A stretch of 64,000 nucleotides of DNA from Obelidium mucronatum (Eukaryota; Chytridiomycota; Chytridiomycetes; Chytridiales; Chytriomycetaceae), in assembly GCA_025765595.1 (NCBI GenBank), contig JAIVFH010000088.1:81944-145943 (forward strand), read 5' to 3'. Below, one piece after another: positions 21,458 through 32,386 of this stretch. The notes under the pieces were generated by a model that saw nothing but the letters and a program-made list of their open reading frames with translations, made no database searches and was not told where the DNA came from. Position numbers and translations under genes: made by a program. Within the stretch, counting starts at the first letter, position 1, and every line of letters begins with the position of its first letter.

Positions 21458-24400
21458 TTATTCTTTTTCCACCAATGCAAGAACAACTAATTTCTCGACA
21501 TATCCGGCTACTATCGCTTCTGTCTGCGGATCCCAAACCCCAATGTTGGAGTACTCATTCAAGTTATTCAAGAGTGTTGTTGCAGCAGACACAATCATCC
21601 TTGACGAAATCACGTCATCATCCAACGGCTTTCCTTGGATATTAGATCCATTCGAAACTGCATTAATAACGATCGATTTCGATATCAACTCTGGGTAATT
21701 TCTGAATGGTGCCAAGATTCTATTTTCTTTCTGTTTGAATTTTTTTTTTCCAAAAACATCAAACTCATGTACTTACCGATCAGTTTTAAGAAGCCCCACA
21801 ATGCCTTCAGGCATGAGTTGTAGAATCTCAAGAATACCCTCATACCAATCCGATGACGGGGATGCGAGAAGAAACGCTGCTACTGTCGGACAGCATGACA
21901 TGAAGCGCTGAAAGAAAAAATCTTTTAGAGTCACCACATAACCCCATAAACCTCATGCGAACGCTACAACCCCTTACCTCCAAAACAACAACGGCGGATT
22001 CCAAAGATTTCCTCCACTCCAAAGCCCCTTGAAATAACAAGATGGAAGCATCCGACAGCACGCTCCAAGAAACTGCGGATTCCAATTCAACAAACTTTGC
22101 TTCCCAAAATCTCATGCTAGCATCATCAACCCCTTTTGAACTCTGCAATATCCAAAGCGGCAACAGTCCAACAACATTAAATACACTCTGGAAATTTGCT
22201 GCTGTGTCCACAAAGGAAAATACAGTTGTAACATCAGCTTCAGTCCATTCTCTCATTGGATCCACGGCAAGGAGTTTGGAAACTGTACTACAAACAGCCA
22301 AAAGACCTTCCGTCTCTCTTGTTGCTGATGCCGATATTTCCAGTCCTGGTTGTTGAGTTTCATTCGATAGCTTTAGAGCATCGCAGATGCCACGCAATAC
22401 ATCTGCAAGCGCACACGCCAAACGACTGCTCATCTCAAGTAATACGCTGAAGTTCCGTTGCACGTACCGAGCCCTCCTAAACACATCAACACTCGCAGGA
22501 CAAGATACTTCCCACAAAACCCAATCATACAAGCTCATTCCAACGGCTAATGGAATAACTTTAACCGAATCTGATATCCACTTTTGCCGACTCGTTACCC
22601 ATTCCCTTCTTCTCACCAAGGACGGCAACAGAGGGTTTTCTAAAATACTGTTCAAGAATGCCGATTCTTTTGCGTCAATATCCCTCTTCCTCGCCAATGG
22701 TCCTTCTTCTTGATTTAAAAAAGACCAATGCCGTGTTTCTATGAATTTTACAATTGTGTCAACAACTGCATCCATGTGTGGCGGGCACGATACTCGAGTG
22801 TACTTTTTGAAGAAAATTAGGAAAAAGGAATCCGGAGATGAAGCTGAAGGAATCGGGGTCTTATCGTCGTCGTCAGGAGCAAGTTCTGCTACTGCCGATT
22901 TCAATGAATTGGTGTACAAGGATGCCGGTAACCAGACGCAAACATGATAAACGATCCGTGATAATAGAATTGAGAGCGTGCGCGACAGTTCTGCAGAGCC
23001 GTACAATAGGGAAGAGATTCGAAGGACCAAAGTTGGGATTGTAGTTGGAAGATGAAGAACAAATCCGTGTATAATTTCGCCAAGACGATTGTCTACTGCC
23101 ATTGTAAACTGTGTAAATTTTGTGCATGATTGCAGAAAAGTGTCCACGACGGCAATTGTCGCTGAATTGCAAAAAAGCTGGTATGATTCGAGAGTTCCAA
23201 AATCATCAACAGAGAACCGAACGCCATTAAGATACAGTGCTGGAGTTTTAAAGAGTCGATTGATCTGCTTGAAGAGGGAATATATGGATTCCAAACAATC
23301 TTTTTCAATGGCATGATCTGCGGTTTCTTCCAGTTGGACGAGTACATCCAAGGCATTTGTCATGCGGAGTTGAAGGGTGTCTAAATCTTGCAGAGACAAT
23401 GGAATCTCTCCAATAGTTTGGATACTTTCGATTATGGCATTTGCTCGAGATGTCAGAAATGACGATGGAACTCGTCCGCTTTTTTGCAACAGATTGAATA
23501 AAGCCTGCTGGTGCTTCCACTGTTGATCCGAGTCTCCGTCAACTCTCTTCACGAGACGTGGGAGAAATTGAGTCTTGTACCTGAGATGATACAAGTGGAA
23601 AGTAAAATGTTAGAGAGAAAATAAGTAAAACACATACAGAAAACGGCAAAAGAATGCAGGAAAAGCAGACCGCCTTCGGTGGTAGAGCTCCGCCTGTGGC
23701 GGTGACACTATAGAAACACAAACCAAGAATCGTTTATCAACATCTCCATAAACAAACTCTTGGGAACGTTTCCAGTAGAAACAAAATCCTTCATCAACGC
23801 ATCAAAATTGGTTTTCCGTTTATCAGTTGTTGCTGAAAGGACACCTAGTTCGACAAGTTTTCTCTCCTCGATATCTTTGGCTTCGGATAAATGACTTTTT
23901 ATTTCAGAGAGCAGTTGCTTAAAGATAGCATGATTCCGAATAGAAAGCACAGTGGAGCAGTTGAAATCTGAAGGCGATTTACTAAATGTGGTCTCGAACA
24001 AAGCCAACAAAAACTGCTGGATTCGCCGACTTGATGCAGCAATTTGCTTTGAGAGCCAGAAGTGATAATACTCTTTTGACGCGCTAGAGTCTGCACCCAG
24101 TTTTTCAATGACAAACAAGGCACCAAGCCCAAAGAGCGTATCCAGCCGATTCGAATCTTTCATGGAGTTTTCGACTTTTCCCTTCAGCTGGCCCATAAAC
24201 TGGTCTCCACAGATGGATGCACAGGAAACGACAATCATCATGAGGCGTTCGTGCGAGCGAGTAGTGAGGTTTGAGAATAGAAACTCTACGAGCTCTGAGA
24301 CGGAAGCGGCAGTGAGGGGAGTGGCCGTGTGCTTGACCAGCAGAGCGATGTTGCTCGCAACTGGGTTGCTTTCCGGATGGGCTTTCGCGTTTCTGAGCGC

Positions 24401-24835
24401 GTCCAGAACCGCAGCGTCGTCGTCGCCGTCGCCGTTCGCCGGCGCGCCGCCCGGCTTAGTCAGCACGTCCAGCAGCGCAAACACGCGCATGCGCAGCGCG
24501 TCGGCGTCGGCGGCAGTCGCCGGCGCGATGCGCGTGGCGGCGCGGGCAACGGCGGCGACGGCGCCGGCGGCCACGAGCGCATCGACGGCGGCGGCGCTGC
24601 GGCGGTCCGCCACCGACGCCGCAACGAGCGCGCGCGCAAGCCCGTCGCGCGCCGGCGCCGGCAGCGCGAGCACGTCGGCCGCGAGCGCGTCGCCCGCAAC
24701 GCCCGCCGCAAGCTGCGCCGCCACGCCGGCGCCGACGCCCAGCGGCAGCTGCGCTACTTCGCCGAGGAGCCGCTGCCGCCCGGCCGCGTCGCCGGCGCGC
24801 GTCTTGCGCAAGTACGTGTCGGCAGTTGTCAACAT
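21458..24835 (-). CDS. Large helical protein, unrecognised; one broken junction
   Basis: Exons that keep phase are 23580-21978, 21907-21777 and 21719-21458. They are preceded by about 23720-23638 (reading SPPQAELYHRRRSAFPAFF) and a first exon from 24835 (MLTTADTYLRKTRAGDAAGR). Total is about 1,060 aa. The first 120 residues are Ala-rich and very GC-rich. The rest is predicted helical with Leu-rich segments, for example ELVEFLFSNLTTRSHERLMM, PKSLFMEMLINDSWF and KTDRILAPFRNYPELISKS. No catalytic motif or membrane segment is seen. It looks like a HEAT-like scaffold or repair/transport factor, but I cannot name the family. Between NDSWF and VSPPQ, only a 16-bp gt...ag stretch or a one-base indel would restore the frame. 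Confidence 0.6.
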
Positions 24836-24851
24836 TTTTATTTATTATTAT

Positions 24852-25091
24852 TTATTGCTGCGTCGAAAAATAAAGCACGAACGCAAGAACGGCTCCAACA
24901 AGCCCAACAACCCCAATGGTGCCGATGCTCGAGAACCCGCCATCCTTCTGGTCCCACACGGTTTTACTCAACCCGCCAGGGGCGCTCCCGTCAGTCCGCT
25001 CTTGGAATCCAGGATACCTGAACCGATGATCCACAACTTTCGTTACTTTGGGAACTGACGCCAGACGGCTGTGGTGGAACGAAATAGTCTT
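24852..25091 (-). CDS. Possible small tail-anchored membrane protein, 5' end unresolved
   Basis: An open minus-strand frame after a good 3' splice site (ttgacag at 25092-25098) reads SRLASVPKVTKVV, then GGLSKTVWDQKDGG, and ends with one hydrophobic helix (GTIGVVGLVGAVLAFVLYF) three residues before the stop. No in-frame ATG is visible, so a 5' exon would have to lie in or upstream of the AHA1 3' end. It sits between AHA1 (stop 25119) and the start of the large gene (24835), all on the minus strand. Function is unknown and the gene itself is tentative. Confidence 0.35.
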   Translation of the reverse strand, partial: KTISFHHSRLASVPKVTKVVDHRFRYPGFQERTDGSAPGGLSKTVWDQKDGGFSSIGTIGVVGLVGAVLAFVLYFSTQQ

Positions 25092-25118
25092 TCTGTCAAC
25101 TCAAAGAGAAATCACGCA

Positions 25119-26406
25119 TCAACTTAAAAAGAGACTCAACTCCAAAGAGGTTCGAATAGGCGCAAAATAGTACGCCTCCCAGTTACGCTTAATTGCCTCC
25201 ACTTCATCCACTGGAACGTCTTCTTGTTTGACTCGAACTCGAACTGCATCATCGAATTCGTCCATTGATATCGTGACCAAATTGGATTTGTAGCTTTCTG
25301 GCCAGCTTTTCAGCCTCCAAGTAAACACAATTTTGTTGCATGGATTCTGTAAAGAAACATCGAGTTCGGAGATGAATGACTGAGGGCAACAACCACACAA
25401 AAATTCACACCATCTCACAAAATCGACCAGTGACATTTCCACCAAAGAGCGAATACTCTTTTCCCGGTTTCGCCATAAAGGCAACCTTGCTGTCTTTGCT
25501 CCAGACTTTTACGCGTTCGGGATTCAAAAATGTGTCGTAAATATCACTGGCAGTGCAAAGAAATTGACTTTCTACTCCTATAGTTGTAGTTCTCGTTTTT
25601 TTCGGTGGGAGTGCCGATGTTGCCGCTGCTGATGGGCTTGTTGTCGGGGCCGCCTTGACTTGGCTTTTAGGGGTTTGCACTGGGGAACTAGGCACATCCG
25701 CAGGAGTACCGGCATTAGATACACTGGGCTGCACTTCATTCAACAAGTTCTTTGAATTTTCTGTTTTCTGGAAGAGTTAACATTGGTTGGCATTACAATA
25801 TTCCAGGTCAATACCATTCAACATGTCTGTTGAAAACGTGTTCAAAATATCCTTCAACTTTCCAATGACATGCTTTTCAACTTCTTTGGAAGCAGAACTT
25901 TGCTGTTGTTTATTATCGACAGTGATGTAATACTATGTGCAAGAGAAAATCAGACGTGGCAAAAAGCTGTTGACATCATTACCTCCAATTCGTCCATGTC
26001 AGTGTCATGCATAAAGTCGACAATACTTATTTGACCTGAAGCTGGAGATCCCATGGAATCGGTTCCTGTTTCAGCACATCCCAGGTTTTAATATCCGAGC
26101 GGCTTTGCAAACATAGTCCACACCTTTCCAGGTAACGACAAACTGCAGGTCATATACTGTGATCAGCTTCCCTTTTCTTTGGTTGATATCTGCTTGTCCT
26201 TCCACGTTAACGACGCTTGTAATCACAAAGCCGTTTCCTGCTTTGATCGATTTGATCTTGCGAGCCAGGTGTGTTTTGGCCCAAGGCAAGCAGTTCCGTT
26301 CAATCCAGTGCCTGTCAAAAGAAAGCATGCTTCTTAAATTAAACAGCTCTTGGGATGCATCAAAAAATAGTAGTTCAAACCAATTGTTGTGGTTGACAGT
26401 GGACAT
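25119..26406 (-). CDS. AHA1: Activator of Hsp90 ATPase, AHA1 co-chaperone
   Basis: AHA1 binds the Hsp90 middle domain and stimulates ATP hydrolysis. The first exon 26406-26381 (MSTVNHNNW) joins 26311 onward, reading HWIERNCLPWAKTHLARKI as in the family N-domain. Further segments are ISIVDFMHDTDMDELE, YYITVDNKQ and GKLKDILNTFSTDMLN. A Ser/Pro/Ala linker (about 25600-25720) leads to the AHSA1 domain: FLNPERVKVWSKDS, YSLFGGNVTGRFCEM, IVFTWRLKSWPESYKSNLV, and KRNWEAYYFAPIRTSL at the end. The joint between exon 2 (RILKPG) and GQISIVDF near 26050-26085 could not be resolved to a canonical site. The usual FGFG-type tail after the last helix is missing. Confidence 0.88.
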
Positions 26407-26480
26407 AATAATGTGTATTTGTTTTCAATTATTTTGAATATGCAGATGCTTTTATTTTCAATGGACACAATTGACACCTC

Positions 26481-27064
26481 TCATGCCCGAAGCTTCTGAC
26501 TCTGAGCTTCATATCCGACTCGCCTGATATTTGCAATATCTGTTCTCCCACCTGTAGTCAGTGTATTTGGAATTCCAGTCCCACATCCATGCGTCTCGCG
26601 AACACGATGCGCCACACAATACATTCCTTTACATCCATTGCAGCCAACCAAATAATCTTTCCGGCACCCCTGTGCTGCGCAGCGTTTGGCCTGCTTCTTG
26701 ATTCTTGCCTCTTGTTGTAGAGTTAAACAACCATTCTGTATATGCATCTGGACTATTTCATCGTTTTCTGCTTCAGATCGGTAGATGCTTGTTCCATTCA
26801 CTGGTTGATGACATTCAGGACACTTTGATGGGGTCGCACTTGATGGAGGAGAACAACCCAAATGATCTTTAAAGTCTGGTACAAGTAAAACAAGATTCAC
26901 CGTTAACAAGGAGGTGAGATTCCACAAAAAAAAAACACTTTTTCAGTTTCACCTTTGTGTTCTGCACAATAATCACTTGCACACAGCTGGCAATGATAAG
27001 GTAAGTAGTCCAGTTGTTTGCAATCTGGTCTTGCGCATTGTTTTCCAACTTGGTAGAGTTCCAT
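26481..27064 (-). CDS. AN1-type zinc-finger protein (ZFAND2/Cuz1-like)
   Basis: Two exons, 27064-26953 and 26875-26481, give exactly 169 codons (168 aa). The N-terminus MELYQVGKQCARPDCKQLDY starts an AN1 finger that continues with YHCQLCASDYCAEHK. A second AN1-like finger has KRCAAQGCRKDY, CNGCKGMYCVAHR and HGCG. Proteins of this family work at the proteasome/Cdc48 with misfolded or arsenite-stressed proteins. ATG 27064 is chosen over an upstream in-frame start because it matches the family N-terminus. It is divergent from the p62-like gene by 279 bp, so two ubiquitin/proteostasis genes share a promoter region. Confidence 0.87.
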
Positions 27065-27270
27065 GGTGTTAACTTGGTCTTGGTATAATATCGTCGATTT
27101 CTTTTTTTTCGTCCATGGATTGCGCGGCACTGTCTCTATTTATGTGGTGGCACGGAATCATGAGAAAATCTTTTTTTTAGGCGATTTCAAACCGGATTTC
27201 AAATGCTATTATTACGTGGCCTTCCACGAAATTCCAGGGAATAACGCGCGTACAGAATCTTGGAAAAAGA

Positions 27271-27278
27271 TATAAATA
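27271..27278 (+). promoter_or_regulatory. TATA box of the p62/NBR1-like gene
   Basis: TATAAATA lies 66-73 bp upstream of ATG 27344, in the 279-bp gap shared with the AN1 gene. It is a canonical match and is correctly placed for a plus-strand promoter. Confidence 0.55.
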
Positions 27279-27343
27279 GGCAAGGTTTTGATAGACAGTT
27301 GAGCAGAAAACAGAATATAAATTGAGAACAACTGAACAAACAA

Positions 27344-28436
27344 ATGACAACCGAAAGCCCTGAACCATCCACTGTCGCCGTCAAGATTTCCTCTAATGGC
27401 TCCTTGCGCATCGTTGTGCTCTCGGAAGCGGAGCAATCGTCTTGGGATGCCTTTGAATCCAAGGTAATTTGAACTGTTGTTTGATCACGTAAACTCAACT
27501 GATGAACCATGAATCTGCCAGATCCGAGTGTTATTCGCCGTTCCAGATTCTTCATCCATCAGCGTCAGCTACACCGACTCCGACGGAGACACGATCGTGC
27601 TAGACACTGACCAAGAATTGGTTGACTTGTTTTCACAACCGGAAAAGCCAACCAGATTCACTGTCCAAGTTCGTTCCTCCACTACCTCGGAGAATCACGC
27701 GTCGGAATCACAGGGATCGAAGGGAAAGGAGCCTCTCCATGGCACCGGCAGCGAGGGACCTTCACCCTCGCAGCGTTGCGACCCCTTCAAAGAGTTGTTT
27801 GAAAAGCTTGAACCAATGGTGTCGGAGCTCAATCAAGAAATCAAAGATTCCAAGATTGGGCCCATCCTGGAAAAGATGGCAGCAGAAGCCCAGAATCATT
27901 TCACTGCCAGTCAAGCAGAATCGACAGGTTGTGGCGGTGACAGCAGTTCGTCGTCATCCAAGCGTGGTGCATGTGGAATTGATCCTATCGCAAGTGCGTT
28001 CCACAAACGCCGGTTCTACGGCGGTGGCTGTGCAGCTCCAATGATGGGTCCTGCAACGATTCATCCATACTGGCACCGCCACCATCAAAACCATCCAGAA
28101 CCTCAAGAACACGGACAGCCCCGCTGGAGAAACATCAACTGCGACGGATGCAACGCACAGTCTTTTGCAGGTGCCAGATTCAAGTGCAAAACCTGTGCCG
28201 ACTTTGACCTCTGTGAAAGCTGCCACGCAACAGCCAAAGACATTCATAACTCGCAGCACGAGTTTGAAAACGCGGAGCATCCTTTGGTTACCAAGGAAAA
28301 GGAATCCCTGCAAACGCTCTGGGGGATGGGGTTCGCGTGCGAGGAAGAGAGGGGTTTGGATTTGATTCGGCGGTATGGGGGAAATTTGGATCGCGTTGTG
28401 GAGGTCTTGTTGAGAGATGCCGTTGCTCAAGGATGA
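27344..28436 (+). CDS. p62/SQSTM1- or NBR1-like autophagy receptor (PB1-ZZ-UBA)
   Basis: Two exons, 27344-27463 and 27522-28436, give exactly 345 codons (344 aa). An N-terminal PB1 domain spans about residues 10-95, with the acidic OPCA-type motif YTDSDGDTIVLDTDQELVDL. A ZZ zinc finger follows at about 225-275 (NCDGCNAQSF, FKCKTCADFDLCESCH, with a distal His pair). The C-terminal UBA domain is about 300-344 (LWGMGFACEEERGLDLIRRY and LDRVVEVLL). This domain order is that of p62, which gathers ubiquitinated cargo and hands it to Atg8. The FW domain of NBR1 is absent. No textbook Atg8-binding motif with acidic neighbours is visible between ZZ and UBA. A Ser run and a GC-neutral linker separate the domains. 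Confidence 0.85.
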
Positions 28437-28583
28437 GCTTTCAATGCATGTCTTTCTTAACTTGAGATTTTTTCTTTTTGAGAAAAACGGATACTTGAAA
28501 GAGGCAGATGTTGGAGAAAGCAAATAGTCAAATAAATTAGGTTTTAATTACTTGCGAGAAATCCGATACTACTCGGGCACCTA

Positions 28584-28694
28584 CTGGAGTCAACGTTTTA
28601 TTGTTCCACCTTGCTGCTGAGAGTTACCTACGGGTGCTGAGAGTTACCTTCTGGAGTCAACGTTTTAGTGTTCCTGCTTGCTGCTGAGAGTTAT
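28584..28694 (+). repeat. Two-copy tandem repeat
   Basis: The unit starting tggagtcaacgtttta and ending tgctgctgagagttacc occurs at 28584 and again at 28652, a period of 68 bp. A partial extra tgctgagagttacc lies between. It sits in the 3' flank of the p62-like gene. Confidence 0.8.
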
Positions 28695-28793
28695 CATACT
28701 TATATCAAGAGGGAAGGCACCGCGGCAGAACTGGGGTGAAAGGTCATAAAATCTTAGGCTTATCTAGGACTATTCGTACTGTTATATTCGACC

Positions 28794-28875
28794 GTGCAGA
28801 TGGCCGAGCGGTCTAAGGCGCTGCACTCAAGTTGCAGTCTAGTAATAGGCGTGGGTTCGAATCCCACTCTGCTCA
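28794..28875 (+). tRNA. tRNA-Leu (CAA)
   Basis: A class II tRNA of 82 nt. The D arm is GGCCGAGCGGTCTAAGGC. The anticodon stem CTGCA/TGCAG encloses CTCAAGT, giving CAA. The variable arm is long and the T arm is GTGGGTTCGAATCCCAC. The acceptor GTGCAGA/TCTGCTC has one mismatch at pair 2-71. It has no intron, unlike tRNA-Leu(CAA) in many fungi. Confidence 0.85.
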
Positions 28876-28967
28876 TCGCTTTTAGCGGCTTGGTGCTCCG
28901 TTTTTGTGCTCAGCTTGGCACTTAAGCTCACGTAAGAGATTGGAAAAGGCGGAAGCGGACGAGAAAA

Positions 28968-29041
28968 AGGGCCCCACCGGGAATTGAACCCGGGGCCTCT
29001 CGCACCCAAAGCGAGAATCATACTACTAGACCATAGGGCCC
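28968..29041 (-). tRNA. tRNA-Pro (TGG)
   Basis: Acceptor GGGCCCT pairs with GGGGCCC, with a T-G wobble at the last pair. The anticodon stem CTCGC/GCGAG encloses TTTGGGT, giving TGG. The T arm is CCGGGTTCAATTCCCGG. It lies 92 bp from tRNA-Leu on the opposite strand. Confidence 0.88.
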
Positions 29042-29354
29042 TACATTTCTTTAGAACTGGTACTCAACTTAATGCTCCTTGTGTTTCATCCTGCTGGCTG
29101 GAGTCAAACAGCTACTTCAGGAGACTGTTGATGGTTGAATATTCCTGCTCATGTAAAATCCAACCAGCATCAGCACTACAAACAGTATACAACATCAGGA
29201 AGGACTATCAGTGAGCAAAAATCAAGGGAATAAGCCACATGCATGACAGATTCTTACCTATTGAAACAAAACAAGGCAAGGAACTGCAGAGAGAGACTTA
29301 CTTTACTGATTTTTGAAAAGTGATGAATACATTCAAGTTGTCTATTAACTACTG

Positions 29355-30613
29355 TACGGTGGTCCGTACGCCCCTGCAAAATTTCACAAAACACAAAAAA
29401 AAAACTGACCAATCAGAAACTGACCAATCAGAAACTGACCAATCAGAAAATGGTCAAGAAAACAGGAAAGGCCAAACCAACTTTATTTTCGCTACCCATC
29501 ACCAATATTTAACACATTTAATAACAGCCATAGTGTGTAATCTCGTCCCGTGGCTCTCTGCCATCAAAGTATCCAAGGAACCTTCTGCTCCCACTATATC
29601 TCTGTTTAGAGACATGATAGTGGCAGTTCAACCAACCATCCCCGATTGGGGACAATTGGTAACACAAAGGTTCCTTGGATATTGGGAAGGGTCACGCTGT
29701 CATGGGCAAGATGCCAAAGAGACCAACCAGAGCGTCACTAGCAATGAAGCAAAGTGTCAACCTGACAATAACAAAGTTAAATAGACGGCAGCAACAAAAA
29801 GAAAGTCCCAAGTACTTACGGACCGAAAGGGACGGGCCTCAAAGGTTGTCTGAGTAACGCAGTTTGTAGTGGTAAGCCTTGTAGTGGGAGGTACAGTAGT
29901 AGCGGATCCGTCCGCCTGGCTGGTAGCGTCAGGAGCGTGGCTAAACATCACCCCCTTCGAGATCCATAGGTGGTAAATATGATCAGCAGCCGCAGCATCA
30001 AGAGCCTGAACAGCAAAAAAGAGGCACAGGGAAAATGCTAATGGCAGTGTTAAAAGTGCTATTCCAGTGAAAGCAGTTGAATGTGAAAATAAAGTCCGGA
30101 TAGCACTTACACTGCAGCGGCAGCGTCGACAGGCCCAATACGCCAAATAGAGCCATAGCGGAGGCTCTGGACAGCGTGACTGGAACTAAAAGTGCTAGAT
30201 ATCACTGTTAGAGAGTGTTGGCAGCGAAAATAAAGTCGGGTTAGCACTTACACCGCAGCGGCAGCGTCGACGGCTATACGATGTCAATGGAGGCATATGA
30301 ACGACGTTAGGCGACGATGCCGTTGGCCAGGAGAGCGGGACACGAGATATGTCCTGCTGGCAGGTCGGGTTGGCAGTGGCAAGACCTTTGACAGCAGCTG
30401 CCGCGGGTATCGGCTCTATGAGCGAAGCAAGAGACCGTGGCTACTGGGACTGGAGGTGGTGGGTAGCGGCGGTAGTTGTTTGGTTGGTTGGGAGTTGCGT
30501 TTCATGTTTTTTTGACCTTTTTCTGATTGGTCGGTTTCTGATTGGTCAGTTTCTGATTGGTCAGTTGTTTTTTGTGTTTTGTGAAATTTTGCAGGGGCGT
30601 ACGGACCACCGTA
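29355..30613. mobile_element. Long-TIR DNA element with 6-bp target duplication, copy 1
   Basis: The 1,259-bp element begins TACGGTGGTCCGTACGCCCC and ends with its exact complement. It is flanked by ctactg on both sides (29349-29354 and 30614-30619). The inverted repeats extend inward for about 110 bp and each holds three spaced copies of CTGACCAATCAG or close variants. Interior frames are short and shared with copy 2. The inner sequence has several taagtgct...cttttag-like stretches that resemble introns of a captured gene. No transposase is recognisable, so it is probably non-autonomous. Its orientation is opposite to copy 2. Confidence 0.85.
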
Positions 30614-30619
30614 CTACTG

Positions 30620-31499
30620 AGTATATCTACAAAATAAGAGTTTAGATATAGATGACAGTATCTTCCTTACTGGTGTTTCTGAATCAACATGAATGATGGC
30701 AAGTCCCACCTGAGCTGCCACTTCACTGCAAAAATCAATACTGGGATAGCAATAAGGTGCAAAAGGACAGGGTTAGGTCGGGGCTGGTGTTCCTCACATC
30801 TTTGGGGGTTTCCCTGAGCCCCGAGGGGCAACCCTTGGGGCTATGGCTTACCTCTGGAGTTGTGTGCATTTTTGTCAACTTTTTCTTTTATTCTTTTGAT
30901 AAAGTAAATAAAGCAGAAATAATAAAAATTTAGAAGAGAACTGGCAAGCTACCCACAAACTGTCATTATGAAGCCTGTAAGTCATGAATTTTTTCACTAA
31001 AAAGTCACTCATATTAACCATTTTTGCATACAAGGGAGCGTGGGGTTTGTGGGGTGTGGTTTGAGCTGACCCCTGCCCTGAACCCTGGAGCATTGGGGCA
31101 GGGGTACCCCCACCCTGTTCTCACCTTAGATAGCAACAACTTGTGCCACTCCTTTTTTGATTCCGTGTTCATTCTTTGCAACAACCTCTTTTGTTGCTCT
31201 GGCTGCACATGTCCATCGGAATGTACTCCATTGGAAGAGCACATAGTTTTGACACATACTCTAAGTTAAGTTCCAAATAAATGATATTCTGCACTGTATT
31301 GATACTTGAGATCAAACTTTGACTTAAATGTGGCCAACCACAGAATCAAGCCATGACAGATAATAATAATACCAGTGATGTTGAGCATCATCGCAAAAAT
31401 TTCCTTAGGCTTTTTGAGCCAGAAGGGGAGCCTGAGCTGAGGGTGCAAATTGAGAGTAGATGTAGTGGGGAAAATAAAAGGCTACTTTATTGTTCATCT
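30620..31499. other. No supported gene
   Basis: AT-rich DNA between the TIR element and the part of the left arm that has a partner inside the window. The minus-strand frame at 31014-31244 is short and unrecognised. Whether this stretch also belongs to the inverted repeat cannot be told, because its counterpart would lie beyond 64000. Confidence 0.4.
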
Positions 31500-32094
31500 T
31501 CACTAAAATGTCTGTTGGTAAATTACCACCAATTAAGGTGCACAAATGGCAACTTTCTTTGTTGACCAAGATGGTTGCCAGATTTGCAACTAATTTAGTC
31601 CAGGTTTATGCCAGGAGTACAATGGTAAACAGTTGCCACTTTAGACCTCTAAAATGCCCATTTTTTGTCTTAAATTTTGTCATGAAAGTCCAGCCACCAA
31701 CTTTGGTGCAAAAGCACCATCAAAACTCACAGAGAATTTTCGACAAAGATAAAGTAAAGAAATGCATTGCCTTCAATGGGAAAAAGTAGAAATAAAGGAT
31801 TCAAAAAAGACCCCACTGGGGATTGAGCCATGAACCGCATGTATAGCATCCGCATCATTGACAACTCCACTACATAGTATACAAACACCAGTAGAATGCA
31901 AATTATTAAATTCAATATTTATTTAACAATTTATGTACTGTACAACAGCTCAGATCCCCCAAATTTAAGAGGGTACCTAAGCAACTAATTTGGTAGGCTT
32001 CTTTACAAAACATAAACACACTTGCATAAAATAGACACAAGGTAATAAAACAGGTGGGACTTTTGGTCAACCAACTGCCCCAACCGCCCCACAG

Positions 32095-32386
32095 CTGCAA
32101 CCCGTTACAAATAACAGCGATTTTGAGGCTGGGGAGGAAACGGGGTCAAGATGCACCAAGTGCAAGTCCACCCTGCCCCGTCTGCGATCCACCAAAGTCA
32201 AACGTTCAAGCGCAAGCACCCAGAAAGCGACCGCCCCTGGCTGCAACGCGTTACGAATAACGGCGATTTTGGGGCCAGGGAGGAAACGGGGTCAAGATGC
32301 ACAAAGCGCAAGTCCACCCCGCCCCGTCTGCGATCCAACAAAGTCAAACATTCAAGTGCAAGCACCCGGAAAGCGACCGCCCTGAG
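32095..32386 (+). repeat. 146-bp tandem duplication, left arm
   Basis: Two head-to-tail units start ctgcaac at 32095 and 32241 and share gaggaaacggggtcaag, gccccgtctgcgatcca and aagtcaaac words. The same pair occurs inverted in the right arm (about 63117-63412), so the duplication predates the inverted repeat. Confidence 0.85.

Noticed and set aside
24108..25058. 316-codon plus-strand ORF over the large minus-strand gene
   Set aside because: It is a shadow of the GC-rich first exon; its Ser/Ala-rich translation has no domain and the opposite strand is coherently spliced coding sequence.
30297..30515. Walker-A-like GRVGSGKT inside the TIR element
   Set aside because: The frame is only 72 codons, lacks a Walker B or other NTPase motifs, and does not persist cleanly in copy 2.
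31803..31876. tRNA-like segment (ccactggggattgagcc and an agtggagttgtca-like D arm, mirrored at 63635-63710)
   Set aside because: Acceptor and anticodon stems do not pair well and no sensible anticodon loop forms; at most an old tRNA relic.
32095..32386. Tandem repeats considered as a CRISPR-like array
   Set aside because: Only two long units, no short repeat-spacer alternation, eukaryotic context.
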